Assembly (NCBI RefSeq): GCF_036416795.1
Contig: NZ_CP143867.1
Coordinates: 372,001 to 436,000, forward strand
DNA: 64,000 bases
Origin: Bacteroides sp. MSB163
GTDB taxonomy: Bacteria > Bacteroidota > Bacteroidia > Bacteroidales > Bacteroidaceae
Reading direction: 5' to 3'
Made by a program: the position numbers and the translations under genes. Under the pieces are notes generated by a model. The model worked only from the letters and a program-made list of their open reading frames with translations, searched no databases and was not told where the DNA came from. Of this stretch, positions 56,572 to 64,000 are shown piece after piece. Position 1 is the first letter of the stretch; every line of letters begins with the position of its first letter.

Positions 56572-56600
56572 GGTTACATTAGGGTTAATCGAGGGTTAAT
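56572..56600 (-). promoter_or_regulatory. Three GGTTA direct repeats at 11-bp spacing (activator site candidate)
   Basis: On the plus strand GGTTA starts at 56572, 56583 and 56594; the second and third are in GGGTTAAT. Spacing is exactly 11 bp, one helical turn. The array ends 22 bp before the -7 box, covering the -33 region. SARP-family activators bind heptameric direct repeats at 11- or 22-bp spacing near the -35 region, and the neighbouring regulator has a SARP-like domain. Confidence 0.65.
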
Positions 56601-56731
56601 TTTGAGAGGTATTTTATTAATTACCCGATTAATTTAAGAAAATCTATGCTCTATGGCATAAAGTTACAGACATAAAAAGATTGCCTCTAAATATAGAAAC
56701 TTATAAATTGGAAACAGTCCTTTTTTTCTGA

Positions 56732-59287
56732 TTATTGAAAACTTGTCCTTAAGTCATTGTGTATGATATCAGAGTAAGAATATGAATAGTTATTACCCAT
56801 ACTTTTATTATATTCTGCAATATACAGATAATATTTCTTCATTGCCTGATCTTCCTTCTTCAGCTTATGGCAGGCATTCAGCATATACCACAAAGCCGTA
56901 TCATTCAATGAATCTACTCTCAGCCAGATTTCAGCCAATTGAACAACCTGCTCATACGCAGCTTTCATATATAGATTATTCAACTCAATCGTCAACATCT
57001 CATGCAATTCATATTCTTGTTCGCTCTTAAAGGAATCAAACATAGAGTCGTCAATAGACTTTAAGAATTTCCCTCGCGACAAAATTCCGATCAGTGATTG
57101 GCTGACTTCCTGAGATGCATCACTTTGCCGGATTTTATTCATTTGTTCAAGATATTGTTGATAATCGCAATAGAAAGCCTCTGACAATTGGATAGAATAG
57201 CGACTATTAGTATACACCAATTCAATACCTTCTAAATCATCCAGTATTTTTCTTAATCGATTTATTGTTACGCCCTTCAAATTTTTGGCACTACTCAATT
57301 CTTTTTCAGGCCATAACAGCCCATAAATATAATTCGAGGTAATGCCTTCCTTATTACCTAAACCATTCAGGAAAGTAAGTAAGAACAGCTGCTTTATCTT
57401 GGAACTAAATAGATGAGTGATATCTCTTCCTTTTTTATCTATTATAGTGAATTCCCCAAACAGATACAAAGCATTTGCCTGTGATGACTTTCTATTTTCA
57501 ACCTGAGTGAAAGTTTCACGAATAGGTGTGGCTTTAGGCATCAGTTGTTTCTCCTTCTTCCTTTTCAAATAATACGCAATGCCAATAATCAATACCAGTA
57601 CAACAATCATTACAAAAATAACAGCACGCAAAGAAAGTCCTTCTTCAACAGCATATAAAAACAATGCGCTCTCTGCAATGGCAGGTGCCGACAATGAATA
57701 AAAACGCGTCACCGAAGATTCTCCGCCACGTTCATTAAATTCTTGCGTACAACAATAAAACTCCTTTGTTTCTTTATTATAATAAAGGTTTGCATTAGAT
57801 AAAATGGCCTTCGACTCCATAGGAATAGAATTACCTAATACTTCATAGGAATCATTCTGCAACGAGAACTTATAAAGCTGCAAATGGGAAGAAGCTTCCT
57901 GCATAGGATAACACAACGTATAAAAAGAAGCTCCATCATCAGATAAAAGAAGGTTTCTTACCGGAACAATCTGAGTTCCATCATAAGAGAAGTCCCTCAC
58001 TTTCTGCACGGTCGAATCTTTCAGATTTATCTTATAAAGATCATAATAGTATATTTTCCCGATACTCTGATCCCCACTACTATTCCCAGTGCCACCAAAC
58101 AAAAGCAACTCATTAGCATTCAACGCTCCCATAGAAGAGAAAAAACGAGGGGCTACAAAATCACCTTTCAATTTAATAGTATTCCATGACTTTTGATCCA
58201 AATCATATACTTCTAATGTATTGGTATATTTCCGTGAACCAAAACCTCCAAAAATATAGAACTTATTATGAATAGTATCCAGATAAGAAGAATGGTGGTG
58301 TCGCTGTGAAGGCAAAAATTTATCATCAACCTTTTCCACTTCTCCTGTAAGTACATTCAAAGCACAAATGGTACAAACATCCGCATGATTATCCACTTCA
58401 TAGATATAAACAGAATGAGAATCCGGATAGAAAAAGTTTGTTCCCAAATACATCTTCATCGGTAGGGGTTGATGCTTATACCCTTCCCAGATATTACGGC
58501 GGATATCCAGGGTATACAGAGAGTCACTATTAAAATAGACAAAATTGCCAGATTTGGAATCATAATTATACCCCGCCGTACTTTCAGAAGCCTGCGAATG
58601 AAGCAGATTCCAATAATAAGATTTATTTATTAACCAGATTGGGTTAATTGCTTTTCCTCTGATCTTTCCTTGTTTATCATGAACAAGAATACCGGAACTT
58701 TCATTCAAAGGAAAATTGATTTGTTGATCCATGTCGGAAATTACTAAATTCCGTATTGCAAAAGAAGGAATTTCTTCAGAAAACTTACTACTTCCGAACA
58801 TGATGGTAGGAGTCAATTCTCCGGATAAGCCTAATTTTCCTGATTGATATTGTCGCTTATCAATAGTAAGGCATACAGAATCTTCTTTTAAAAAAAAGGA
58901 GATTTCTATGGGTATCCAACGCCAAGGGCCAAGTGTTTTATTACATAGAGTATCTATAATAAGACATTCTTTTGCCTCAATATTAAACTTTAGATAACTC
59001 CGTTCGTCATTGTCATAAGAGAAAACAAAACTGTAAATATCTGCATTTTCACGCTTCAGATCTTTTAATCGGAATATATAACCGAAAGATCCATAATCCT
59101 GAATAGCCAAATCATAAGATATAGAGAAATGACCTTTAAAGGTCAAAGGATTTTCATCAAAAACAGAATAGCTTGTCTTTTGTATAGTTTCAGATTCATA
59201 AGTATTAAATTCAAGACCTTGAGCATTAGCTCGCAAGCATAAAAAACAAAGTAGCAATATGAAAGATCCTATATATCTCATTATCAT
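56732..59287 (-). CDS. Transmembrane regulator: LamG-like and Kelch sensor, one helix, SARP-like winged helix
   Basis: The 851-residue protein has a signal or anchor peptide (SFILLLCFLCLRANAQ). Domains follow in order. Residues 25-215 are a LamG/concanavalin-like sandwich. Residues 230-545 are Kelch repeats (HNKFYIFGGFGSRKYTNTLE, then ALNANELLLFGGTGNSSGDQ). Residues 552-572 form a single membrane helix (VIFVMIVVLVLIIGIAYYL) followed by KRKKEK. Residues 600-700 are a winged-helix domain of OmpR/SARP type (LYLFGEFTII, SSKIKQLFLLTFLN, KNLKGVTINRLRKILDDL), and residues 710-851 are a TPR/BTAD-like helical tail. It would sense a glycan in the periplasm and activate the PUL. It is often annotated just as galactose oxidase because of the Kelch part. 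Confidence 0.8.
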   Translation of the reverse strand: MIMRYIGSFILLLCFLCLRANAQGLEFNTYESETIQKTSYSVFDENPLTFKGHFSISYDLAIQDYGSFGYIFRLKDLKRENADIYSFVFSYDNDERSYLKFNIEAKECLIIDTLCNKTLGPWRWIPIEISFFLKEDSVCLTIDKRQYQSGKLGLSGELTPTIMFGSSKFSEEIPSFAIRNLVISDMDQQINFPLNESSGILVHDKQGKIRGKAINPIWLINKSYYWNLLHSQASESTAGYNYDSKSGNFVYFNSDSLYTLDIRRNIWEGYKHQPLPMKMYLGTNFFYPDSHSVYIYEVDNHADVCTICALNVLTGEVEKVDDKFLPSQRHHHSSYLDTIHNKFYIFGGFGSRKYTNTLEVYDLDQKSWNTIKLKGDFVAPRFFSSMGALNANELLLFGGTGNSSGDQSIGKIYYYDLYKINLKDSTVQKVRDFSYDGTQIVPVRNLLLSDDGASFYTLCYPMQEASSHLQLYKFSLQNDSYEVLGNSIPMESKAILSNANLYYNKETKEFYCCTQEFNERGGESSVTRFYSLSAPAIAESALFLYAVEEGLSLRAVIFVMIVVLVLIIGIAYYLKRKKEKQLMPKATPIRETFTQVENRKSSQANALYLFGEFTIIDKKGRDITHLFSSKIKQLFLLTFLNGLGNKEGITSNYIYGLLWPEKELSSAKNLKGVTINRLRKILDDLEGIELVYTNSRYSIQLSEAFYCDYQQYLEQMNKIRQSDASQEVSQSLIGILSRGKFLKSIDDSMFDSFKSEQEYELHEMLTIELNNLYMKAAYEQVVQLAEIWLRVDSLNDTALWYMLNACHKLKKEDQAMKKYYLYIAEYNKSMGNNYSYSYSDIIHNDLRTSFQ

Positions 59288-59322
59288 TTCCTTGTCATGT
59301 AGTTACTTATTTATTAACCAGA

Positions 59323-59330
59323 CAAATATA
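59323..59330 (-). promoter_or_regulatory. Probable -7 box (TATATTTG) of the PUL regulator
   Basis: Plus CAAATATA is a perfect TAnnTTTG on the minus strand, 36 bp upstream of the regulator ATG. Its -33 region overlaps the recQ terminator. Confidence 0.5.
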
Positions 59331-59335
59331 TAACT

Positions 59336-59372
59336 TAAAAACCGGACTCATGAAACATAAGCCCGGTTTTAA
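59336..59372 (-). terminator. Terminator of recQ
   Basis: AAAACCGG pairs with CCGGTTTT with extra pairs inward, and a T-run follows on the minus strand, 20 bp after the recQ stop. Confidence 0.8.
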
Positions 59373-59391
59373 CAAAAATGTATTCTTATCT

Positions 59392-61575
59392 TTAATTCGC
59401 CATCTCAGAAATAAACTTAATACGAACCAACCTTACTTCTTCTTCCGTGAAATCATCACCCAGTTCATCAAGTGCGTCATCTATCTTGTCAGTAGTAGAT
59501 TCCTTGAAATAATCATAGATATCCAACATGTGGTCTTCGTCCATAATCTCATCCAGGAAGTAATCAATATTCAACTTCGTACCAGAATAAACAATCGCCT
59601 CGATTTCGTCCAGTAAATCACCAAACTCAATGCCTTTGGAAAGTGCGATATCATCCAATGCCACCTTACGGTCTACAGCCTGAATAATAGCCACTTTCAT
59701 CTTGGATTTATTAGCAACCGTACGAACACGTAAGTCTTCAGGGCGTTCGATTTCATTCTCTTCACAGTGACGTTTTATCAGCTTGCAAAACTCCTCACCG
59801 TAGCGTTTAGCCTTACCTGCACCTACCCCAGGAATGTTTTGCAATTCATCCAGTGTCACCGGATAAATGGTTGCCATGGCTTCCAATGAAGGATCCTGGA
59901 AAATTACATAAGGCGGTACTTCCAGTTTCTTGGAAAGCTTCTTACGTAAATCCTTCAGCATGGAATAAAGAGCCGGATCGACAGCACAAGAGCCACCACC
60001 CCTTGCCGGAGCTTCTTCTTCCACTTCTTCGAAATCATTATCTTCGGTTATCTTGAACGATTTAGGATGTTTCAGGAACTTCTTTCCTTCATCCGTTACT
60101 TTCAGCAAACCGTAATTTTCCACATCTTTACTCAAGTAACCAGCAATGAGCGCCTGGCGAATGACAGCATTCCATGTTCTGTCTTCTTCTCCCATGCCGG
60201 AGCCGAAAGCCTCCAGGTCTTCATGCAGATGCGCCTGCACTTCGGTAGTTTCACGTCCTTGTATAATATCGATGATATAATCTGCCTTAAAATTTTCTTT
60301 CACCGCGAGAATAGCCTCTATCACGGTACACAATAATTCTTGAGCCTCCACTTGTTTTTTCGGGTTTAAACAGTTGTCACAATTTCCACAGTTCTCTTCC
60401 ATATACTCTTCACCGAAGTAATGCAACAGCGTCTTTCGACGACATACGGAAGATTCGGCATAAGCAGCGGTTTCCAGCAGAAGCTGTTTACCGATTTCCT
60501 GCTCTGCCACAGGTTTACCTTGCATGAACTTTTCAAGTTTCTGCAAGTCTTTATTGGTATAAAAAGTAATACACTGTCCTTCGCCCCCATCTCTTCCGGC
60601 ACGTCCTGTTTCCTGATAATATCCTTCCAGACTTTTCGGGATATCATAATGAATAACATAACGCACATCAGGCTTGTCAATACCCATACCAAAAGCAATG
60701 GTAGCTACAATCACATCTATTTTCTCCATCAAGAAGTCGTCTTGATTTTGCGTGCGTGTTGCAGAATCCATTCCTGCATGGTATGCGCGGGCATTAATAC
60801 CATTCGCCTGTAGAATCTCAGCAAGCTCCTCCACCTTTTTCCGGCTCAAGCAATAAATAATGCCCGACTTTTCCGAATTATTCTTGATGAACTTGATGAT
60901 ATCTCTATCTATGTTATTGGTCTTGGGACGTACCTCATAATAGAGGTTTGGACGATTGAACGACGACTTGAACACTTCGGCATCAATCATACCCAGATTC
61001 TTCTGGATATCATGTTGCACTTTAGGGGTCGCAGTCGCAGTTAGAGCAATCACCGGAGCTTTTCCGATTTCATTGATAATAGGGCGGATACGACGATATT
61101 CCGGGCGGAAGTCATGTCCCCATTCAGAGATACAGTGGGCCTCGTCTACAGCATAGAAGGAAATCTTCACTGTCTTCAGAAACTCTACATTTTCCTCTTT
61201 CGTCAGCGATTCGGGAGCTACATACAGTAACTTTGTCTTACCGCTGAGGATGTCAGACTTCACCTGATCTATCGCACCTTTATTAAGAGAAGAGTTGATA
61301 AAATGGGCAATACCATCTTCTTCACTGAAGTTACGCATCGCATCGACTTGGTTCTTCATTAGGGCAATCAACGGAGAAATCACAATACCCGTACCTTCCA
61401 TCATTAATGACGGTAACTGGTAGCATAGTGATTTTCCTCCACCTGTAGGCATCAGCACAAATGTATCGTTACCTGCCAACAGATTTTGTATGATAGCCTC
61501 CTGATTTCCTTTAAATGTGTCAAATCCGAAGTACTTCTTCAGCTGGTCTGTCAAATTAATCTTCTTCCCTGCCAT
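59392..61575 (-). CDS. recQ: ATP-dependent DNA helicase RecQ
   Basis: The 727-residue protein has RecQ helicase motifs (LMPTGGGKSLCYQLP Walker A; FYAVDEAHCISEWGHDFRPE; the helicase C block ARAYHAGMDSATR; QETGRAGRDGGEGQCI), the zinc-binding domain with four Cys (CRRKTLLHYFGEEYMEENCGNCDNCL split at its turn), a winged helix, and an HRDC domain (IYPVTLDELQNIPGVGAGKA). It has an extra acidic C-terminal tail of roughly 100 residues compared with E. coli RecQ. It repairs DNA by 3'-5' unwinding. It lies behind clpX with a 169-bp gap. Confidence 0.95.
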   Translation of the reverse strand: MAGKKINLTDQLKKYFGFDTFKGNQEAIIQNLLAGNDTFVLMPTGGGKSLCYQLPSLMMEGTGIVISPLIALMKNQVDAMRNFSEEDGIAHFINSSLNKGAIDQVKSDILSGKTKLLYVAPESLTKEENVEFLKTVKISFYAVDEAHCISEWGHDFRPEYRRIRPIINEIGKAPVIALTATATPKVQHDIQKNLGMIDAEVFKSSFNRPNLYYEVRPKTNNIDRDIIKFIKNNSEKSGIIYCLSRKKVEELAEILQANGINARAYHAGMDSATRTQNQDDFLMEKIDVIVATIAFGMGIDKPDVRYVIHYDIPKSLEGYYQETGRAGRDGGEGQCITFYTNKDLQKLEKFMQGKPVAEQEIGKQLLLETAAYAESSVCRRKTLLHYFGEEYMEENCGNCDNCLNPKKQVEAQELLCTVIEAILAVKENFKADYIIDIIQGRETTEVQAHLHEDLEAFGSGMGEEDRTWNAVIRQALIAGYLSKDVENYGLLKVTDEGKKFLKHPKSFKITEDNDFEEVEEEAPARGGGSCAVDPALYSMLKDLRKKLSKKLEVPPYVIFQDPSLEAMATIYPVTLDELQNIPGVGAGKAKRYGEEFCKLIKRHCEENEIERPEDLRVRTVANKSKMKVAIIQAVDRKVALDDIALSKGIEFGDLLDEIEAIVYSGTKLNIDYFLDEIMDEDHMLDIYDYFKESTTDKIDDALDELGDDFTEEEVRLVRIKFISEMAN

Positions 61576-61744
61576 GATTCATTAGGTTGTTTTTTGAGTG
61601 ATTGTTTAACATCTCGGTTAGCTATTCTTTTTGTAAGAACTCTAACAAAGTTATAAACAACTTCTTAAATTTCAAGCATAATCCAATGAATATTTTTCAA
61701 TAAAAAACAAAATAGTCGGTTTCGTGTACCCTTACCATTTGATT

Positions 61745-62992
61745 TTAAGCAGTTTGCAGTTTTGCAATGTTTGCTTTTTCAAGCTGGTGTTTAGCATAAT
61801 CCAACGTCACTTCAAAGTGATCCTTGTGTTCGGACGGGATTTCGAACATAGCATCCATCATAATGGTTTCCACAATGGATCGCAATCCACGAGCTCCCAA
61901 CTTGTATTCTACAGCTTTATCTACGATGTACTCAAAGACAGTCGCCTCGAATGTCAGTTCCACATTATCCATCTCAAACAGTTTAACATATTGTTTTATA
62001 ATGGAGTTCTTAGGTTCGGTCAGGATAGAGCGCAAAGCGGCACGATCCAACGGATTCAAATAAGTCAGCACCGGCAGACGACCGATGATTTCGGGTATCA
62101 GACCGAATGACTTTAAATCCTGAGGAGCAATATATTGCATCATATTGCTTTTATCAATTACCGCTGTGTTACGCACTGCACTATAGCCCACCACATGTGT
62201 ATTCAGACGCTGAGCAATCTTCTTCTCAATGCCATCGAATGCTCCACCGCAAATAAAAAGAATATTCTTTGTGTTCACCGGAATCATCTTCTGATCGGGA
62301 TGCTTGCGTCCACCCTGGGGCGGAACGTTCACAACAGAACCTTCCAGCAATTTCAGTAAACCTTGTTGAACACCCTCTCCACTTACATCACGTGTAATGG
62401 AAGGATTATCTCCCTTACGGGCAATCTTATCAATTTCATCAATGAACACAATACCCTGCTCAGCTTCGGGAACATTGTAATCTGCCACCTGAAGCAGGCG
62501 GGTCAGAATACTTTCAATGTCTTCGCCCACATATCCAGCCTCAGTAAGCACTGTAGCATCTACAATAGTAAAAGGTACGTGAAGCAATTTAGCAATGGTA
62601 CGTGCAAGCAGCGTCTTTCCCGTTCCGGTACTACCTACCATGATGATATTAGACTTTTCAATTTCCACATCATCACCGCCGTCTTTTTGCAACAGGCGTT
62701 TATAGTGATTGTATACCGACACGGAAAGGAAACGTTTTGCATCATCCTGTCCAATGACGTATTGATCAAGGAATTCTTTTATTTCTAAAGGTTTCGGAAG
62801 TTCCCTCAGGTTCAGTTTCGTTGCAGCGCCACTCCTTTTTGCTCCACCCAGCGCCTCCTGAGTGATCTCATAGGCCTGAGTGGCACAACTATCACAAATG
62901 TAGCCGTTCATTCCCGTAATCAGAAATCCGACTTCATCTTCCGTACGCCCACAGAAACTACACCTATTTTTGTTTCTTTTTGAGTCTGCCAT
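61745..62992 (-). CDS. clpX: ATP-dependent Clp protease ATP-binding subunit ClpX
   Basis: The 415-residue protein has an N-terminal Cys4 zinc-binding domain ([14 protein letters not shown], then ICDSC), Walker A ([15 protein letters not shown]), Walker B ([14 protein letters not shown]), sensor and pore motifs including GYVGEDIE. It unfolds tagged proteins for ClpP. It starts 2 bp behind the clpP stop, so the two are co-translated. Confidence 0.97.
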   Translation of the reverse strand: MADSKRNKNRCSFCGRTEDEVGFLITGMNGYICDSCATQAYEITQEALGGAKRSGAATKLNLRELPKPLEIKEFLDQYVIGQDDAKRFLSVSVYNHYKRLLQKDGGDDVEIEKSNIIMVGSTGTGKTLLARTIAKLLHVPFTIVDATVLTEAGYVGEDIESILTRLLQVADYNVPEAEQGIVFIDEIDKIARKGDNPSITRDVSGEGVQQGLLKLLEGSVVNVPPQGGRKHPDQKMIPVNTKNILFICGGAFDGIEKKIAQRLNTHVVGYSAVRNTAVIDKSNMMQYIAPQDLKSFGLIPEIIGRLPVLTYLNPLDRAALRSILTEPKNSIIKQYVKLFEMDNVELTFEATVFEYIVDKAVEYKLGARGLRSIVETIMMDAMFEIPSEHKDHFEVTLDYAKHQLEKANIAKLQTA

Positions 62993-62994
62993 AT

Positions 62995-63657
62995 TTATTT
63001 TTTAATCAACACTTCATCTACCATGCCATACTCTTTGGCTTCCTGCGCCGTCATCCAGTAGTCACGATCAGAGTCTGCCCAAACTTTATCGAAAGGAGTA
63101 TGAGAGTGGTCAGCAATAATAGTATACAGTTCCTTTTTCAGCTTCTGAATTTCACGTGCCGTGATTTCAATATCCGAAGCCTGTCCCTGTGCACCACCCA
63201 TTGGCTGATGTATCATTACACGAGAGTGGGTCAGCGCCGAACGCTTGCCTTCTGCACCTGCCACCAGCAACACTGCAGCCATACTTGCTGCCATACCTGT
63301 ACAGATAGTAGCCACATCGCTCGTGATAAACTGCATTGTATCATAGATACCCAATCCCGCATATACGGAACCACCCGGTGAATTAATATAAATAGAAATA
63401 TCTTTACCCGGTTCTACCGAATCCAGATACAGTAACTGCGCCTGTAAAGTATTAGCGGTATAATCGTCAACCTGTGTACCAAGGAAAATGATGCGATCCA
63501 TCATCAAGCGGGAGAAAACGTCCAACTGGGTTACATTGAGTTGACGTTCTTCCAGGATATAAGGATTTAAATACCCGGCTTGTGATTTAATCACATCGTC
63601 CAACACCAAGCTATTCATACCTAAATGCTTGGTAGCGTATTTTCTAAAATCATCCAT
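62995..63657 (-). CDS. clpP: ATP-dependent Clp protease proteolytic subunit
   Basis: I choose the ATG at 63657 (MDDFRKYATKHLGMNS), which gives 220 residues; the upstream in-frame ATG at 63723 adds a cysteine-rich, non-ClpP stretch. The catalytic Ser is in GMAASMAAVLL, the His in HSRVMIHQPMGGAQGQ, and the Asp in the following helix. It forms the 14-subunit chamber with ClpX, its downstream neighbour. Confidence 0.97.
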   Translation of the reverse strand: MDDFRKYATKHLGMNSLVLDDVIKSQAGYLNPYILEERQLNVTQLDVFSRLMMDRIIFLGTQVDDYTANTLQAQLLYLDSVEPGKDISIYINSPGGSVYAGLGIYDTMQFITSDVATICTGMAASMAAVLLVAGAEGKRSALTHSRVMIHQPMGGAQGQASDIEITAREIQKLKKELYTIIADHSHTPFDKVWADSDRDYWMTAQEAKEYGMVDEVLIKK

Positions 63658-63721
63658 ATTACTTTCTTTTTTAGGTTTAGTAAATTGAAATGCAAAGAAA
63701 CAAAAAAGAACACAGAGACAC

Positions 63722-63764
63722 AAAAAAACACAGAGTTATATGATATAAGACTCTGTGTTTCTTA
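63722..63764 (-). terminator. Terminator between tig and clpP
   Basis: AAACACAGAGT (63726-63736) and ACTCTGTGTTT (63750-63760) are perfect complements, and on the minus strand the stem runs into seven Ts. It ends tig upstream of clpPX. Confidence 0.85.
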
Positions 63765-63796
63765 ATGTTTTTAAACTGTTTTCAGAATAAAAAAGC

Positions 63797-64000
63797 TTAT
63801 TCAAACATCTTATTGAATTCTTCTGCAGAAATTGTTTTGTTTTCCAGCGTCACCTGAGACTTCAAAGCAGAAGCCAATTTAGTTTCAACAACACGGTTTA
63901 CCAAACCTTCAACGCTTTCTTTCTTCTTCAGCATTTCTTTTGCATAGTTTTCCAGAAGATCTTCAGGAACACTCATCATACCATATTGTGCGAACTGTGC
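63797..64000 (-). CDS. tig: Trigger factor, C-terminal end (cut by the window edge)
   Basis: Sixty-seven C-terminal residues are visible, beginning at the edge with AQFAQYGMMSVPEDLLENYA and ending SAEEFNKMFE. The rest lies beyond 64000. The position directly upstream of clpP and clpX is the standard tig-clpP-clpX order, and the helical, lysine- and glutamate-rich sequence fits the chaperone C-terminal domain. Identification therefore rests on context as much as on sequence. Confidence 0.8.
   Translation of the reverse strand, partial: AQFAQYGMMSVPEDLLENYAKEMLKKKESVEGLVNRVVETKLASALKSQVTLENKTISAEEFNKMFE

Noticed and set aside
63658..63723. Upstream in-frame ATG of clpP
   Set aside because: The extra 22 residues are cysteine-rich and unlike any ClpP; the ATG at 63657 gives the standard start.

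Overview
The window looks like a chromosomal segment of a gut Bacteroides-type bacterium (order Bacteroidales). The signs are SusC/SusD outer-membrane pairs, DUF3244, DUF3823 and DUF5686-type families, promoters with the Bacteroidota -7 box TAnnTTTG (several with a -33 TTTG), few Shine-Dalgarno sequences, and OmpA, PorU/PorV, Rex and EF-Ts proteins of Bacteroidales size and style. The sequence does not fix the species. Most genes lie on the minus strand.

Left end (1-4.9 kb): on the minus strand a membrane-anchored TPR protein with a likely C-terminal DNA-binding segment, then a small secreted DUF3244-like protein, then a lipoprotein cut by the window edge. Four TTGTTAC heptamers lie between the TPR gene and the DUF3244 gene. 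A divergent retropepsin-like protease follows. 4.9-14.1 kb: porV and porU (type IX secretion), a FAH-family hydrolase coupled to rex, and a DUF5686 outer-membrane protein. 14.1-23.2 kb is housekeeping: SUI1, rplM-rpsI-rpsB-tsf, a small lipocalin-like protein, asnS, an rRNA pseudouridine synthase with a long Arg/Gly-rich head, purB and two identical tRNA-Val genes.

23.4-32.4 kb: an acetyltransferase, a two-gene operon with a putative zinc-protease lipoprotein, carB with a leader that looks like an attenuator, remains of an AAA ATPase gene, an HU-like protein and trpS. 32.4-43.4 kb: ompA, then guaB and an envelope operon of three SurA/PpiC-type proteins, an OstA/LptA-like protein, a small membrane protein and mutL.

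43.7-59.3 kb is a polysaccharide utilisation locus: regulator, GH116, SusC, SusD, DUF3823, GxGYxYP protein, GH92. Its regulator is unusual. It has a periplasmic LamG-like plus Kelch sensor, one membrane helix and a cytoplasmic SARP-like winged helix with a TPR/BTAD-like tail. Upstream of the GH116 promoter lie three GGTTA direct repeats at exactly 11 bp spacing, the geometry SARP-type activators use. Regulator plus repeats is the best candidate in the window for a little-described system. 59.4-64 kb: recQ, clpX, clpP and the end of tig.

Several intergenic spaces hold long inverted repeats that no gene explains (porU-porV, rpsB-tsf, after rplM, ompA-mutL, mutL-small protein, downstream of GH92). 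They may be dispersed palindromic elements, mRNA processing structures or terminators.
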